From assembly GCF_014651055.1 (NCBI RefSeq), contig NZ_BMWD01000026.1, forward strand, positions 1-46,747: DNA of 46,747 nucleotides, in the 5' to 3' direction. Shown piece after piece: positions 1-8,396 of the stretch. The stretch is from Streptomyces fructofermentans. Lineage in GTDB: Bacteria > Actinomycetota > Actinomycetes > Streptomycetales > Streptomycetaceae. Each line of letters opens with the position of its first letter. Position 1 is the first letter of the stretch. The translations under genes and the position numbers were made by a program. Under the pieces are notes generated by a model that was not told the DNA's origin, made no database searches, and saw only the letters and a list, made by a program, of their open reading frames with translations.

Positions 1-1
1 G

Positions 2-34
2 CGCACCGCGCTCAAGGTCATGGTCACCGGCTGA
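2..34 (+). CDS. C-terminal end of an unidentified protein (partial)
   Basis: Only ten codons plus TGA lie in the window, ending in the residues ALKVMVTG. The frame is inferred from the stop and from two terminator-like hairpins that follow directly. The ending would suit a zinc-binding alcohol dehydrogenase, but ten residues cannot decide this. Confidence 0.4.
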   Translation, partial: RTALKVMVTG

Positions 35-50
35 CGTGCCGCCCGGCGGA

Positions 51-77
51 CGGGCGGGCCCGCGTACGGCCCGCCCG
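51..77. terminator. Hairpin between convergent genes
   Basis: Perfect 10-bp arms (51-60 and 68-77) with a 7-base loop lie just after the stop at 34 and before the end of the convergent gene at 118. There is no U-tract, as is usual in Streptomyces. Confidence 0.6.
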
Positions 78-84
78 CGCCCTG

Positions 85-110
85 CGGCCGGGTCCGCTCC
101 GACCCGGCCG
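85..110. terminator. Second hairpin between convergent genes
   Basis: Perfect 10-bp arms (85-94 and 101-110) around a 6-base loop, eight bases before the stop codon of the minus-strand membrane protein. With the hairpin at 51-77 it makes a double bidirectional terminator. Confidence 0.6.
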
Positions 111-117
111 GTACGTT

Positions 118-390
118 CTAGGCGTGCGAGCGGCGGTTGCCGGTGACAACCCGGTAGAGCACCAGCAGGATCAGCGATCCGACGATGGCGGCGATCCAGG
201 TCGAGAGTTCGAAGAAGCCGTCGATGGAGTCGACGCCGAAGACGACCTTGCCCAGCCAGCCGCCCAGCAGGCCTCCCGCGATGCCGATCAGCATGGTGAC
301 GATGATGCCGCCCGGGTCCTTGCCCGGCAGCAGAAGCTTGGCGATGGCCCCGGCCAGCAGGCCGATCAGAATCCACGCGATGATTCCCAC
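118..390 (-). CDS. GlsB/YeaQ/YmgE family stress-response membrane protein
   Basis: This 90-residue protein consists of three hydrophobic segments joined by glycine-rich turns (GLLAGAIAKLLLPG, then GIAGGLLGGWLGK, then a C-terminal helix ending in NRRSHA). That is the typical layout and length of the GlsB/YeaQ/YmgE family, also called transglycosylase-associated proteins, which sit in the cytoplasmic membrane and are often stress-induced. The GTG start at 390 is chosen because GGAGGAATT stands directly before it; the open frame runs on to 783 but that extension is Arg/Pro-rich shadow sequence. It is monocistronic and convergent with the partial gene. The molecular role of the family is not established. 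Confidence 0.88.
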   Translation of the reverse strand: MGIIAWILIGLLAGAIAKLLLPGKDPGGIIVTMLIGIAGGLLGGWLGKVVFGVDSIDGFFELSTWIAAIVGSLILLVLYRVVTGNRRSHA

Positions 391-917
391 AATTCCTCCA
401 CCGTCCGTTCGAAATCCGTTCCTGGTCCTCCGTGTACGCCGTTGATGCGAAAACAAACATCCTCCGCCGCGATTCCCCGGCACCGCGTCCGGCACGTCGG
501 TCTCCGCACCGGCGCTCCCGGGGCACGGCGACACCGGACGGGCCGGTCGGGACCAGCCGCTCGACGCACGACGGGCGCCGAGGCCGCGGCCGCGCCGGCC
601 CGCGGGGCGCCCGGCCGAAACGCGCACAACTGGCCGACAACGGCAGGTGGTCGAGCGCCGCGACGGTCGGCGCGCTGCTCCGGGCGCACCCCTTATCCGC
701 CAATGGCGCGACGTCGCGGGACGGAACGACACACCGAGGAAGCGCCGGCCGTGCCACGCCCGGCACCTCGCGCTGTCATGCATAAATGCACGAAGTCACC
801 GTCCGTGAGCGCTCGTTCACGGACTCTCCGCCCGGCGTCCACTTCCGGCCGCGCCGCTTCCGGCGTGTGCCGCCGGGGGCAGACGGTGCGTTCGCCGGAT
901 GCCTAGCCTCCCCGGTC
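391..917. other. Divergent intergenic region (527 bases)
   Basis: It must hold the promoters of the GlsB-like gene and of the secreted protein at 918. TGCAT-AA-ATGCA at 779-790 is a small AT-rich palindrome, a rare sequence at this G+C content. No RNA gene or convincing coding frame is seen. Confidence 0.5.
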
Positions 918-1445
918 ATGCGATCCACACACACCAGACGCCTCGGCCTCGTCGGCATCCTCACCCTCGTCCTCGCGCTGTTCGGCCTCGCGCCCACCGC
1001 GAGCGCGGCCGAACCGGGCCCCGCCGAACTGACGTTCACCACCGACTCCGCCACGACCACTCCGGGCGGCACGGTGAACCTCTCCATGACGATCACCAAC
1101 AACAGGACGTACGACATCTGGTTCGTGTACCAGACCATCGAGCCGACCTGGCTGACCACCCAGCGGCCCGACCTCAAGTACGGCTTCACGGGCTGCAACC
1201 TGGCGACCGCCGCCGGCAGCGTGCCCTGTTCCGGCACCGGTCCTGCCAACCTGGGCGGCAACTACGGCGCCACCGTGCCGCCGGGCCAGAGCAGGACCGT
1301 CACGTTCACGCTCCAGGTGGCCGCGGACTCCGGCTGCAACGGCAACATCGGCTTCTACTCGTACTACTACGCCGAGTTCAGCGACAGCACGAGCACCAGC
1401 GCCGGGCCGGTGTTCACCCCCGAGACCCGCGTGCTCTGCGCCTGA
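918..1445 (+). CDS. Small secreted protein, Ig-like fold likely
   Basis: A 175-residue exported protein. The N-terminus has basic residues (MRSTHTRR), a hydrophobic core and an AxA cleavage site (TASAA), a classical Sec signal. The mature part is rich in Thr, Ser, Gly and Tyr and includes PGGTVNLSMTITNN and VPPGQSRTVTFTLQV, the alternating pattern of a beta-sandwich such as CARDB/DUF11-type domains. Four cysteines in the mature part (near GCNLA, VPCSG, SGCNG and VLCA) could form two disulfides. There is no clear ribosome binding site before ATG 918, so translation may be leaderless. A strong hairpin follows at 1524. Function is unknown. Confidence 0.75.
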   Translation: MRSTHTRRLGLVGILTLVLALFGLAPTASAAEPGPAELTFTTDSATTTPGGTVNLSMTITNNRTYDIWFVYQTIEPTWLTTQRPDLKYGFTGCNLATAAGSVPCSGTGPANLGGNYGATVPPGQSRTVTFTLQVAADSGCNGNIGFYSYYYAEFSDSTSTSAGPVFTPETRVLCA

Positions 1446-1523
1446 CCCGGGACCGCACCCGGGCCTCCGGGCGGCAACCGGCGTGGACCGGCTCCTGATC
1501 GGCTCAGGGGCCGGTGCACGACC

Positions 1524-1565
1524 CTCGGCCCGCGGCGACCCCAACTCCGGTCGCCGCGGGCCGAG
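1524..1565 (+). terminator. Strong hairpin terminator
   Basis: Perfect 17-bp arms (1524-1540 and 1549-1565) with an 8-base loop, about 80 bases after the stop of the secreted protein. Confidence 0.75.
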
Positions 1566-1680
1566 TCGCGTTCGGCGGCTACCGGCCCCCGGGCCCGCGA
1601 CGGGTCGCGAGGGGCGGCCGGCCTCCGCGGAGCGGCCGCCTCCGGCGACCTCGCCCCTCAAACGCGTGTCCTGAAACCGA

Positions 1681-1896
1681 TCACTTGCCCCACGGGGGCA
1701 CCGGTCTGGACCACTGGCACGCCAAACGGCGGACCATATCGTTCCAGATCACCCGCAGCCCGGGCAGGAGCCAGTAATCCAGCCCATTGGGGGGATCCCG
1801 CCGGACGACTCCCGAGATCGTCCGATGGCCGTACCAGACCCGTTTCCGACCAAATGGATGCCTGCTCTTTTCCGTCATGTTTCGCAGCAGGCGCAC
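1681..1896 (-). CDS. Possible small hypothetical protein
   Basis: A 71-codon frame from GTG 1896 (or ATG 1878) with a protein-like composition unusual for a chance frame in this DNA: it has several Trp residues and a segment GLDYWLLPGLRVIWNDMVRR that could be an amphipathic or membrane-associated helix. Local G+C is lower than in the flanking genes. No good ribosome binding site precedes either start, so it may instead be a remnant. Confidence 0.3.
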   Translation of the reverse strand: MRLLRNMTEKSRHPFGRKRVWYGHRTISGVVRRDPPNGLDYWLLPGLRVIWNDMVRRLACQWSRPVPPWGK

Positions 1897-2038
1897 GAAA
1901 ACTACACAGAGACCTCACTATGTGACGCGACGAAGCGTTGACGACCTACGTCTGAGGGGGGCGACGGCGTCACGCGAGGGGGTGCGTCCGCTCCACTGGA
2001 GCAGTGCTCACCCCTGCCCGGGGAGGGGACTTCACCGC

Positions 2039-4183
2039 ATGAAGCGGACCAGAGGCACGATCGCGCTCGCTGTGGGCGCGCTCATCGCCGCACTCGGCCT
2101 ACCGGCCACGACGGCGCACGCCGACACCACCACACCTCGCATCGACCTGCGGGTCCTGGTCGTGAGCGACGGCGGCCCGGCCACCGACGCCATCGCAGCC
2201 GAACTGGAAACGGCGGGCACCCCGTACACGGAGGTCGACCTGCTGCGGTCCGACCGGCCCGTGATCGACGGCGACTTCCTCGCGGACACCGCGGACGGCA
2301 CACCGCGCGGCAGGTTCCAGGCCGTCGTGCTGCCCAACGACAACCCGTTCCCGGCGGACTCCACCGAGATGGCCGCCCTGGTGGACTACGAGCAGGCCTT
2401 CGCGGTCCCGCAGGTCGACGCCTACACCTACGCGCGTCCGGAGGCCGGTCTCCAGTACCCGGTGTACGGGGGCTACTCCGGAAGCCTCGACGGCGTCCGG
2501 GCCCAGGTCACCCCGGCCGGCCGGGCCGGACCGTTCGGCTACCTGGACGGCGCCGTCCCCTTCGAGGACAACTCGCCCACCGTGGGCGAGAGTTACGCCT
2601 ACCTGTCGACGCCGGTCGCGGGAGCCGACTTCACCCCGTACGTCGACGCCGCCATCCCAGGACAGTCCGCACGCGGATCACTCGTCGGCGAGTACCGGCA
2701 CGACGGACGGCGCGAACTCGTCGTCACGTTCGTCTACAACCAGTACCAGCAGCAGTTCCGACTGCTGGCGCGCGGCATCGTCGAGTGGATGACGGGCGGC
2801 GTCCACCTCGGCGCCTCGCACAACTACTTCGCCGTGCACGTCGACGACGTCTTCGCCGGCGACGACCGCTGGGACACGGAGCTCAACTGCACACCGGGCG
2901 ACGTCGACTGCCCGCAGGGCGAGGGCACACCGGACCCGATCAGGATGACTCCGGCGGACGTCGACCACGCGACCGCCTGGCAGGACAGACAGGACTTCAC
3001 CCTCGACCTGGCCTACAACGGTGCCGGCAGCGTCGACCACCGCCAGGACAACAACGGCGCCGACCCGCTCGCCGACAGGTTCATCGCCGAGCGCGCGCAG
3101 TTCCGCTGGATCAACCACACGTACTCGCACCCGTTCCTGGGCTGCGAGCAGGACACCACGGTGGTCCCCTGGCGGTGCGCCACCAACGCCGACGGCAGCA
3201 CCAAGTGGGTCGGCCGCAACACCATCTCGGACGAGATCGCCACCAACCGCGTCTGGGGCCAGACCAACGCACTCCCCCTGGAGAACGGCGAGTTGGTGAC
3301 CGGCGAGCACTCCGGCCTCCAAGTGCTCCCGCAGCAGTCCGCGGACAACCCCAACCTGGCACCCGCGCTGGCCGACAACGGAATCACCTGGCTCGGGTCC
3401 GACAACTCCCGTGAGCCCCAGCAGCGCCAGGTCGGCCCGGCCACGACCGTTCCGCGGTACCCGATGAACGTCTTCTACAACGCCGGACGTGCCGCCGAGC
3501 AGGTCGACGAGTACAACTGGATCTACACCGGCCGCGCCCAGGGCGGCAGCGGCATCTGCGAGGACCACCCGGACACGTCCACCTGCCTGCCCGCGCCGCT
3601 CGACACGGCCACCGGCTACGCCGACCACATCGTGCCGCTGGAGACCCGCATCGGCCTCGGGCACGTCCTCGCCAACGACCCCAAGCCGCACTTCATCCAC
3701 CAGTCGAACCTGGCCGAGGACCGCATCGCCTACCCGGTCCTGGACGGCATCCTCGACGGGTACGCCGGCCTCTTCGCGGACAGCACCCCCGTGGTGAACC
3801 TGCGGCAGAAGGACATCGGCGCCGAACTGAAGCGGCGTGCCGCCTGGAAGGCCGCCGTGGCCGCCGGCCAGGTCACCGCCCACCGTGTCGGCGACACGGT
3901 GACCGTCGAGGCACCCGCCGGCGTCGCCGTTCCCGCGACCATGCCGACCGGCACCTCCCGCGCCGGCTCCGGGTTCGGCAGTGCCTACGCGGGCGGGCTG
4001 TCCGGCTGGACGACCTCCGCGGGGACACCGCTGACGTTCGACCTGCCCGCCTCCGCCACCCCGCCCGCCGCCACGGAGGAGTCGCCCGGGCAGAGCAGCG
4101 CGACCCGCTCGGCGCCACGCACCCGGGTACCGGCCGGCGTACGCGAACCCGTGCCCTACACGCCGGAACCGGCCGACCGCTGA
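2039..4183 (+). CDS. Secreted polysaccharide deacetylase, Agd3-like (CE18 type)
   Basis: A 714-residue exported protein. ATG 2039 follows GGGAGGGGAC; the longer frame from 1787 lacks this support. Residues 1-25 are a Sec signal with an AHA cleavage site. A beta-rich N-terminal region (about 30-245) corresponds in place to the carbohydrate-binding part of Agd3. The catalytic region follows: HVDD at 267-270 supplies the likely catalytic and metal-binding Asp, and HTYSH at 360-364 matches the second metal-binding motif of carbohydrate esterases. Agd3 deacetylates galactosaminogalactan in Aspergillus. Here the enzyme would act outside the membrane on the polymer made by the genes downstream. The last 50 residues are a Pro/Ser/Thr-rich tail. 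Confidence 0.72.
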   Translation: MKRTRGTIALAVGALIAALGLPATTAHADTTTPRIDLRVLVVSDGGPATDAIAAELETAGTPYTEVDLLRSDRPVIDGDFLADTADGTPRGRFQAVVLPNDNPFPADSTEMAALVDYEQAFAVPQVDAYTYARPEAGLQYPVYGGYSGSLDGVRAQVTPAGRAGPFGYLDGAVPFEDNSPTVGESYAYLSTPVAGADFTPYVDAAIPGQSARGSLVGEYRHDGRRELVVTFVYNQYQQQFRLLARGIVEWMTGGVHLGASHNYFAVHVDDVFAGDDRWDTELNCTPGDVDCPQGEGTPDPIRMTPADVDHATAWQDRQDFTLDLAYNGAGSVDHRQDNNGADPLADRFIAERAQFRWINHTYSHPFLGCEQDTTVVPWRCATNADGSTKWVGRNTISDEIATNRVWGQTNALPLENGELVTGEHSGLQVLPQQSADNPNLAPALADNGITWLGSDNSREPQQRQVGPATTVPRYPMNVFYNAGRAAEQVDEYNWIYTGRAQGGSGICEDHPDTSTCLPAPLDTATGYADHIVPLETRIGLGHVLANDPKPHFIHQSNLAEDRIAYPVLDGILDGYAGLFADSTPVVNLRQKDIGAELKRRAAWKAAVAAGQVTAHRVGDTVTVEAPAGVAVPATMPTGTSRAGSGFGSAYAGGLSGWTTSAGTPLTFDLPASATPPAATEESPGQSSATRSAPRTRVPAGVREPVPYTPEPADR

Positions 4184-4198
4184 CCGGCGCACCGCCCC

Positions 4199-4223
4199 GC
4201 CGGTCCCGGCGGCCCGGACCGGC
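4199..4223 (+). terminator. Small hairpin between deacetylase and glycosyltransferase genes
   Basis: Arms of 8 bp (4199-4206 and 4216-4223) in the 77-base gap. It could lower read-through or stabilise a processed end rather than fully terminate. Confidence 0.3.
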
Positions 4224-4260
4224 CACCTCCCACCCCACACCTCGCCCGTGGAGCACACCG

Positions 4261-5799
4261 ATGCACGTTCCCCACGGCGCGCGACGCCCCGGCGCGACGC
4301 GCGTCACCCTGCTCACCGAAGGCACGTACCCGCACAGTCACGGCGGCGTGAGCGTCTGGTGCGACCAACTCGTCGACGGGATGCCCGACATCGACTTCGA
4401 CGTCATCGCCGTCACCGGAACCGGACGTGAACCCCTCGTCTGGGACATCCCGGAGCAGGTGTCCCGGGTCGTGTCGGTCCCCATGTGGGGACCCGCACCC
4501 GCGGGCCGCCCGCCCCGCGGCCGCCGCCGCAACCAACTGACCGCCGCCTACGAGCGGTTCGTCACCGCGCTGCTCGACCCGTGCGCCGAGGACGGGTTCG
4601 GCCCCGCCCTGTACGTCATGGCCGCGGCCGCGGCCGACGGGCTGCTCGGCCCGTTCCTGCGCGGCGACCGCGCGACCGCGGTGCTCACCTCCGTGTGGAA
4701 CCGCCCGGGGCTGGCGGTCCGCGAGGCCCGGCCCACCCTGCACGACGCGCTCACCGCGACCGCGCTGCTGGAGCACGCGCTGCGCCCGCTGGCCACGCCC
4801 CTGCCGGAGCACGGGGTGGCCCACGCGGTCAGCGGCGGCGTGGCCGTACTGCCCGGACTGGCCGCGCTCGAACGGCACGGTGTGCCCCTGCTGCTGACCG
4901 AGCACGGCGTCTACCTGCGCGAGCGCTACCTCGGATACCGCACCGCCCCGTACCGCTGGCCGGTCAAGGCGGTCGTCCTGGGCTTCTTCCGGCTGCTGGC
5001 CGAGGAAACGTATCGGCGCGCCTCGCTGATCACCCCGGGCAACCGCTACAACCGGCTGTGGGAGGAGCAGGGCGGCGCCGACCCCGAGGCGATCCGCACG
5101 GTCTACAACGGCGTGGACCCGAGCGCGTTCCCACCGGCCGGACCGGAACCGGAGAGGCCCACCCTGAGCTGGGCCGGTCGGGTCGACCCCATCAAGGACC
5201 TGGAGACACTGGTCCGCGCGTTCGCGCTCGTCCGGCGCCGGCTGCCCGACGCCAGGCTGCGGCTGTTCGGCGGAACACCGCGCGGCGGCGAGGCCTACCG
5301 GGAGCGCTGCGAGGCGCTGGCCGCCGACCTCGGGCACGCCGACGCCGTCACGTTCGAGGGCCGCGTCGACGACATCAAGGACGCCTACGCCGCGGGCAAC
5401 GTGGTCATGCTGTCCAGCATCAGCGAGGGCTTCCCCTTCACCCTGATCGAGGCCATGTCATGCGGCCGGGCGACCGTCTCCACGGACGTGGGGGGCGTAC
5501 GCGAGGCCGTCGGGGACACCGGGCTCGTGGTTCCGCCGCGCGACCCGGCCGCCATGGCCGCGGCCGCGCTGGAACTTCTCGGAGACCCGGCCCGCCGCCG
5601 GTCGATGGGCGAGGCCGCCCGACTGCGGGTGATCGAGCAGTTCACGCTGCGGCAGACCGTCGACACCTTCCGCGCCATCTACCTGGAGCTGTCGGCGCTC
5701 GGCCGGATCGTCCCGCGCGACCCCTGGACGGCGGACACCGGCGTCGTCGTCGAGGCGGACCGGGCGCAGGACGCGAGACCGAGGAGCCTGGCCGGATGA
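4261..5799 (+). CDS. pelF: PelF-like GT4 family glycosyltransferase
   Basis: A 512-residue cytosolic GT-B glycosyltransferase. The N-terminal signature EGTYPHSHGGVSVW (20-33) and TEHGVYLRER (from 213) are characteristic of PelF, which polymerises the Pel polysaccharide from nucleotide-activated hexosamine. The C-terminal Rossmann half has YNGVDPSAF, GRVDPIKDLETL and the GT4 E-x7-E motif in SISEGFPFTLIEAM (E389 and E397). Length agrees with PelF. GGAG stands 7 bases before ATG 4261. The stop overlaps the next ATG (ATGA), so the membrane protein is translationally coupled. The PelF-type call is firm; the exact sugar donor cannot be read from sequence. Confidence 0.85.
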   Translation: MHVPHGARRPGATRVTLLTEGTYPHSHGGVSVWCDQLVDGMPDIDFDVIAVTGTGREPLVWDIPEQVSRVVSVPMWGPAPAGRPPRGRRRNQLTAAYERFVTALLDPCAEDGFGPALYVMAAAAADGLLGPFLRGDRATAVLTSVWNRPGLAVREARPTLHDALTATALLEHALRPLATPLPEHGVAHAVSGGVAVLPGLAALERHGVPLLLTEHGVYLRERYLGYRTAPYRWPVKAVVLGFFRLLAEETYRRASLITPGNRYNRLWEEQGGADPEAIRTVYNGVDPSAFPPAGPEPERPTLSWAGRVDPIKDLETLVRAFALVRRRLPDARLRLFGGTPRGGEAYRERCEALAADLGHADAVTFEGRVDDIKDAYAAGNVVMLSSISEGFPFTLIEAMSCGRATVSTDVGGVREAVGDTGLVVPPRDPAAMAAAALELLGDPARRRSMGEAARLRVIEQFTLRQTVDTFRAIYLELSALGRIVPRDPWTADTGVVVEADRAQDARPRSLAG

Positions 5800-7172
5800 G
5801 CGGACCGATGGCCCTCGAACCGGGCGGCACGGAACGCGACACGCTGGCCCTGCGGCTGGCCGACGACCGCACCCTGGCCCTGCGCATGCCGGACCGGGGC
5901 GTGGACCCGGACGCGGTCGACCTGCTCGCCGCCGAACTCGCCGACCGCGTCGGGCCGGCCGTCCACCCCTACGAGGTGGCCGCTCTCCTGGAGTCCGAGG
6001 GGCTCACCGGCGAGGTCATCCAGGAGCGGTACGGGCATCCCGACCTGTTCTCGCTCGCCTCCGCGCTGTACGAACGCGTGCCGCGCACCTACCCCGAGCC
6101 GGCCCCGCCGCCCGACCCGTGGCGGCCCGACCACCTGCGCTGCGCACTGCGCGGGGCGCTGTTCGCCCTGCCCGGCCTCGCCTATCTGCTCACGGGTCGG
6201 CTGTGGCACGCGGAGCGCGACACCGACGTGCTGATCGCCGCCGGGCTGGCCTCCTGGGCCTGGGGCCAGGCCCTCGGGCACCGGGCGTTCCTGCGGATGA
6301 CCACCGGGCGGCGCGAGGCGGGCCGCACGCTCCTCAAGGGGGCGCCCCTCGGTGCCGTGGTGGCCACGGCCGCCGGCTCGCTGTTCGCCGGGAGCGCCAC
6401 GGCGGCCGGAGTGGCGGCGGCCCAGTCGGTGTACCTCGCGGCGGCCGGAGTGCTGCTGGTGCTGGCCGGGGAGCGGCTCCTGCTGGCCGCGCTCGTCCCG
6501 GTGATCGCGGGCGCGGCGGCGCTGCCCTGGTGGGAGCCGGGCACCGCGCTGCGGGCGGCCCTGCCGCTGCTGTCGCTGGCCGGGGCGGTCGCCGCGGCGG
6601 CCTGGATGCTGCGGTCGGCGCTCGCGGCCTCCCCCGTACCGGGCGGAGCGCGGCCCCCGGTACTGCGTTCCCTGCCGTACGGGCTGTTCGGCCTGGCCGC
6701 CGGCGTGCTCGTCCTGGTCGAGGGCCATCGGCACCCGTACGCCGTGATCGTGCTGACCGTGAGCATGGGGCCGGCCGAGTGGCTCCTCTACAAGTACCGC
6801 GGGATGTCGGTGGCGGCGCTGCGGGCGGTCACCACACCGGCCGCCTTCCTGCTGCGTTCGGCCGGCGTCCTCGCCCTGTGCCTGCTCGCCTACCTGCTGC
6901 CGCTGCTGCCCGCGGCCCGGCTCACCGACTCGGCGCCGGTCCCCCTGATGCTGCTCGCGGCGGCGCTGTGGACCGCGCTGCTCCTCCAGGCCTTCGGGAT
7001 GGCCTGGCCACCGGCGGCCGTGTGCCTCACGGCCGCCGCCGGGAGCGCGGCGGCCACCGTTCTCCATCGCCCGCCGGGCGACACCGCCGCGTCCCTGTGC
7101 TGCGGTGCGGCCGCGCTGTGTCTGGCGGTCTGCGCACTGCGCCTGCTGGGCCGCCCGGCGGCGCACGCCTGA
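5796..7172 (+). CDS. Polytopic membrane protein of the exopolysaccharide locus
   Basis: A 458-residue protein. About 105 N-terminal residues are soluble and acidic, including VHPYEVAALLESEG and ERYGHPDLFSLASALYERVP, a helical module not recognised. From about 110 to the end there are roughly ten to twelve hydrophobic segments with short loops, including GPAEWLLYKYRG. Start ATG 5796 overlaps the PelF-like stop. PelG, the MOP-family partner of PelF, is similar in size and helix number, so an export or polymerisation partner role is attractive, but no PelG-specific motif was recognised. Tight coupling to the glycosyltransferase is the main evidence for function. Confidence 0.7.
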   Translation: MSGPMALEPGGTERDTLALRLADDRTLALRMPDRGVDPDAVDLLAAELADRVGPAVHPYEVAALLESEGLTGEVIQERYGHPDLFSLASALYERVPRTYPEPAPPPDPWRPDHLRCALRGALFALPGLAYLLTGRLWHAERDTDVLIAAGLASWAWGQALGHRAFLRMTTGRREAGRTLLKGAPLGAVVATAAGSLFAGSATAAGVAAAQSVYLAAAGVLLVLAGERLLLAALVPVIAGAAALPWWEPGTALRAALPLLSLAGAVAAAAWMLRSALAASPVPGGARPPVLRSLPYGLFGLAAGVLVLVEGHRHPYAVIVLTVSMGPAEWLLYKYRGMSVAALRAVTTPAAFLLRSAGVLALCLLAYLLPLLPAARLTDSAPVPLMLLAAALWTALLLQAFGMAWPPAAVCLTAAAGSAAATVLHRPPGDTAASLCCGAAALCLAVCALRLLGRPAAHA

Positions 7173-7245
7173 CCGCACTCGCCAGGCGGCCCGGACCGGC
7201 GCCCGGCACCGAGGGCGCCGAAGGGCCGGAAGAGCAACGCGACTT

Positions 7246-7362
7246 GGCCCGCGGGACGCAAGCCACAACGGAAAACAGAGCGACAAAGAGCCACAGCGAC
7301 AAGGCAACAAAGCAGTCAACGGACAGACACCGCACGCGCAACCGACCGGAAGGAAACACGAG
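7246..7362 (+). promoter_or_regulatory. A-rich, nearly T-free leader before the dehydratase gene
   Basis: In 117 bases there is a single T (7316), and A approaches half of the bases in the middle. Such RNA would be almost unstructured. GGAAGGAA (7348-7355) ends it, eight to nine bases before the TTG start. It may serve efficient initiation at a TTG codon. Confidence 0.45.
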
Positions 7363-8364
7363 TTGACCTCCGCACCGCTCGTCGCCGTCACCGGAGCCGA
7401 GGGCTTCATCGGCTCCCACCTGACCGAGGCGCTGGTCGCCTCCGGGTGCCGGGTGAGGGCAATGGCGCAATACAACTCCTTCTCCTCCTACGGCTGGCTG
7501 GAGACCCTCTCCCCCGAGGTGCTGGACCACGTCGAGATCGTCCTCGGCGACGTCCGCGACCCCGGCTCGGTCCGCGGTCTCGTCGAGGACGCCGAGTGCG
7601 TCTACCACCTCGCCGCACTGATCGCGATCCCGTACTCCTACCGCGCACCGCACAGCTACGTGGACACCAATGTCACCGGCACGCTCAACGTGCTGGAGGC
7701 GGTGCGCGCCCTGGGCACCCCGCGGCTCGTGCACACCTCCACCAGCGAGACGTACGGAACGGCGCAGACCGTACCGATCACCGAGGACCACCCCATCAAC
7801 ACCCAGTCCCCGTACGCCGCTTCGAAGGCCGGGGGCGACCGCCTCGCCGACAGCTACCACGCAAGCTTCGGCACGCCCGTGGTGACGCTGCGACCGTTCA
7901 ACACCTTCGGCCCCCGCCAGTCCATGCGGGCCGTCATCCCCAGCGTCATCGGGCAGGTGGCGGCGGGCGGGACGACCATCACGCTCGGCGATCTGCGGCC
8001 GACCCGTGACTTCACCTACGTCAAGGACACCGCACAGGCGTTCCTCGCGGTCGGCACCGCCCCGGCCGAGGACGTCGTGGGACGCACCTTCAACGCCGGT
8101 ACCGGCGGCGAGATCTCGGTCGGCGACCTGGTGTCCCTGATCGGCAAGGTGATGGACACCGCGCTGGACGTGCGCGAGGACGCCGAGCGGATCCGGCCCG
8201 CGAACTCCGAGGTCATGCGGCTGGTCGCCGACGCGACGAGGCTCGGCGCCGCCACCGGCTGGAGTCCGGGCCACACGCTGGAGCAAGGTCTCGCCCGCAC
8301 GGTCGAGTTCTTCCGGAACCCGGCCAACCTCGCGCGCTACAAGACCGGCATCTACAACATCTGA
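7363..8364 (+). CDS. NAD-dependent nucleotide-sugar 4,6-dehydratase, LegB-like SDR
   Basis: A 333-residue extended SDR. TGAEGFIG (10-17) is the NAD-binding Rossmann loop and Y151-x3-K155 (YAASK) the catalytic pair. The triad position reads T127-S128-E129 in TSTSETYG. A Glu here is typical of 4,6-dehydratases (GMD, LegB) and not of 4-epimerases, which usually have Ser-Ala. AQYNSFSSYGWLE and ALIAIPYSY are close to LegB, which converts an NDP-HexNAc to its 4-keto-6-deoxy form. The TTG start at 7363 is set by GGAAGGAA upstream; longer frames lack a binding site. It probably supplies an activated 6-deoxy precursor to the PelF-like enzyme. Substrate is inferred. Confidence 0.8.
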   Translation: MTSAPLVAVTGAEGFIGSHLTEALVASGCRVRAMAQYNSFSSYGWLETLSPEVLDHVEIVLGDVRDPGSVRGLVEDAECVYHLAALIAIPYSYRAPHSYVDTNVTGTLNVLEAVRALGTPRLVHTSTSETYGTAQTVPITEDHPINTQSPYAASKAGGDRLADSYHASFGTPVVTLRPFNTFGPRQSMRAVIPSVIGQVAAGGTTITLGDLRPTRDFTYVKDTAQAFLAVGTAPAEDVVGRTFNAGTGGEISVGDLVSLIGKVMDTALDVREDAERIRPANSEVMRLVADATRLGAATGWSPGHTLEQGLARTVEFFRNPANLARYKTGIYNI

Positions 8365-8396
8365 CCCGTCGGGCACGTCCAAGAAGGAGGAGTCCC

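Larger units (their letters stand above)
1446..2038. other. Intergenic region with terminator and regulatory space
   Basis: 593 bases between the secreted protein and the exopolysaccharide locus. It contains the hairpin at 1524-1565, a possible small minus-strand gene (1681-1896), and a moderately AT-rich stretch near 1870-1925 that may hold the promoter of the deacetylase gene. No consensus promoter or known riboswitch is visible. Confidence 0.5.

Noticed and set aside
391..783. N-terminal extension of the GlsB-like protein
   Set aside because: Arg/Pro-rich, no similarity to the family, and GGAGGAATT supports the GTG at 390.
124..906. + strand frame of 260 codons
   Set aside because: Its first part is antisense to the GlsB-like gene and its remainder is low-complexity; no binding site.
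1787..2038. N-terminal extension of the deacetylase
   Set aside because: It would place about 84 residues before a clear signal peptide and leave the GGGAGGGGAC binding site inside the gene.
2678..4258. 526-codon minus-strand frame
   Set aside because: Antisense to the deacetylase gene, which has signal peptide and catalytic motifs; the antisense product has none.
4485..5795. Long + strand frame running into the membrane-protein gene
   Set aside because: This part is the shifted frame of the PelF-like gene. The membrane protein starts at 5796.
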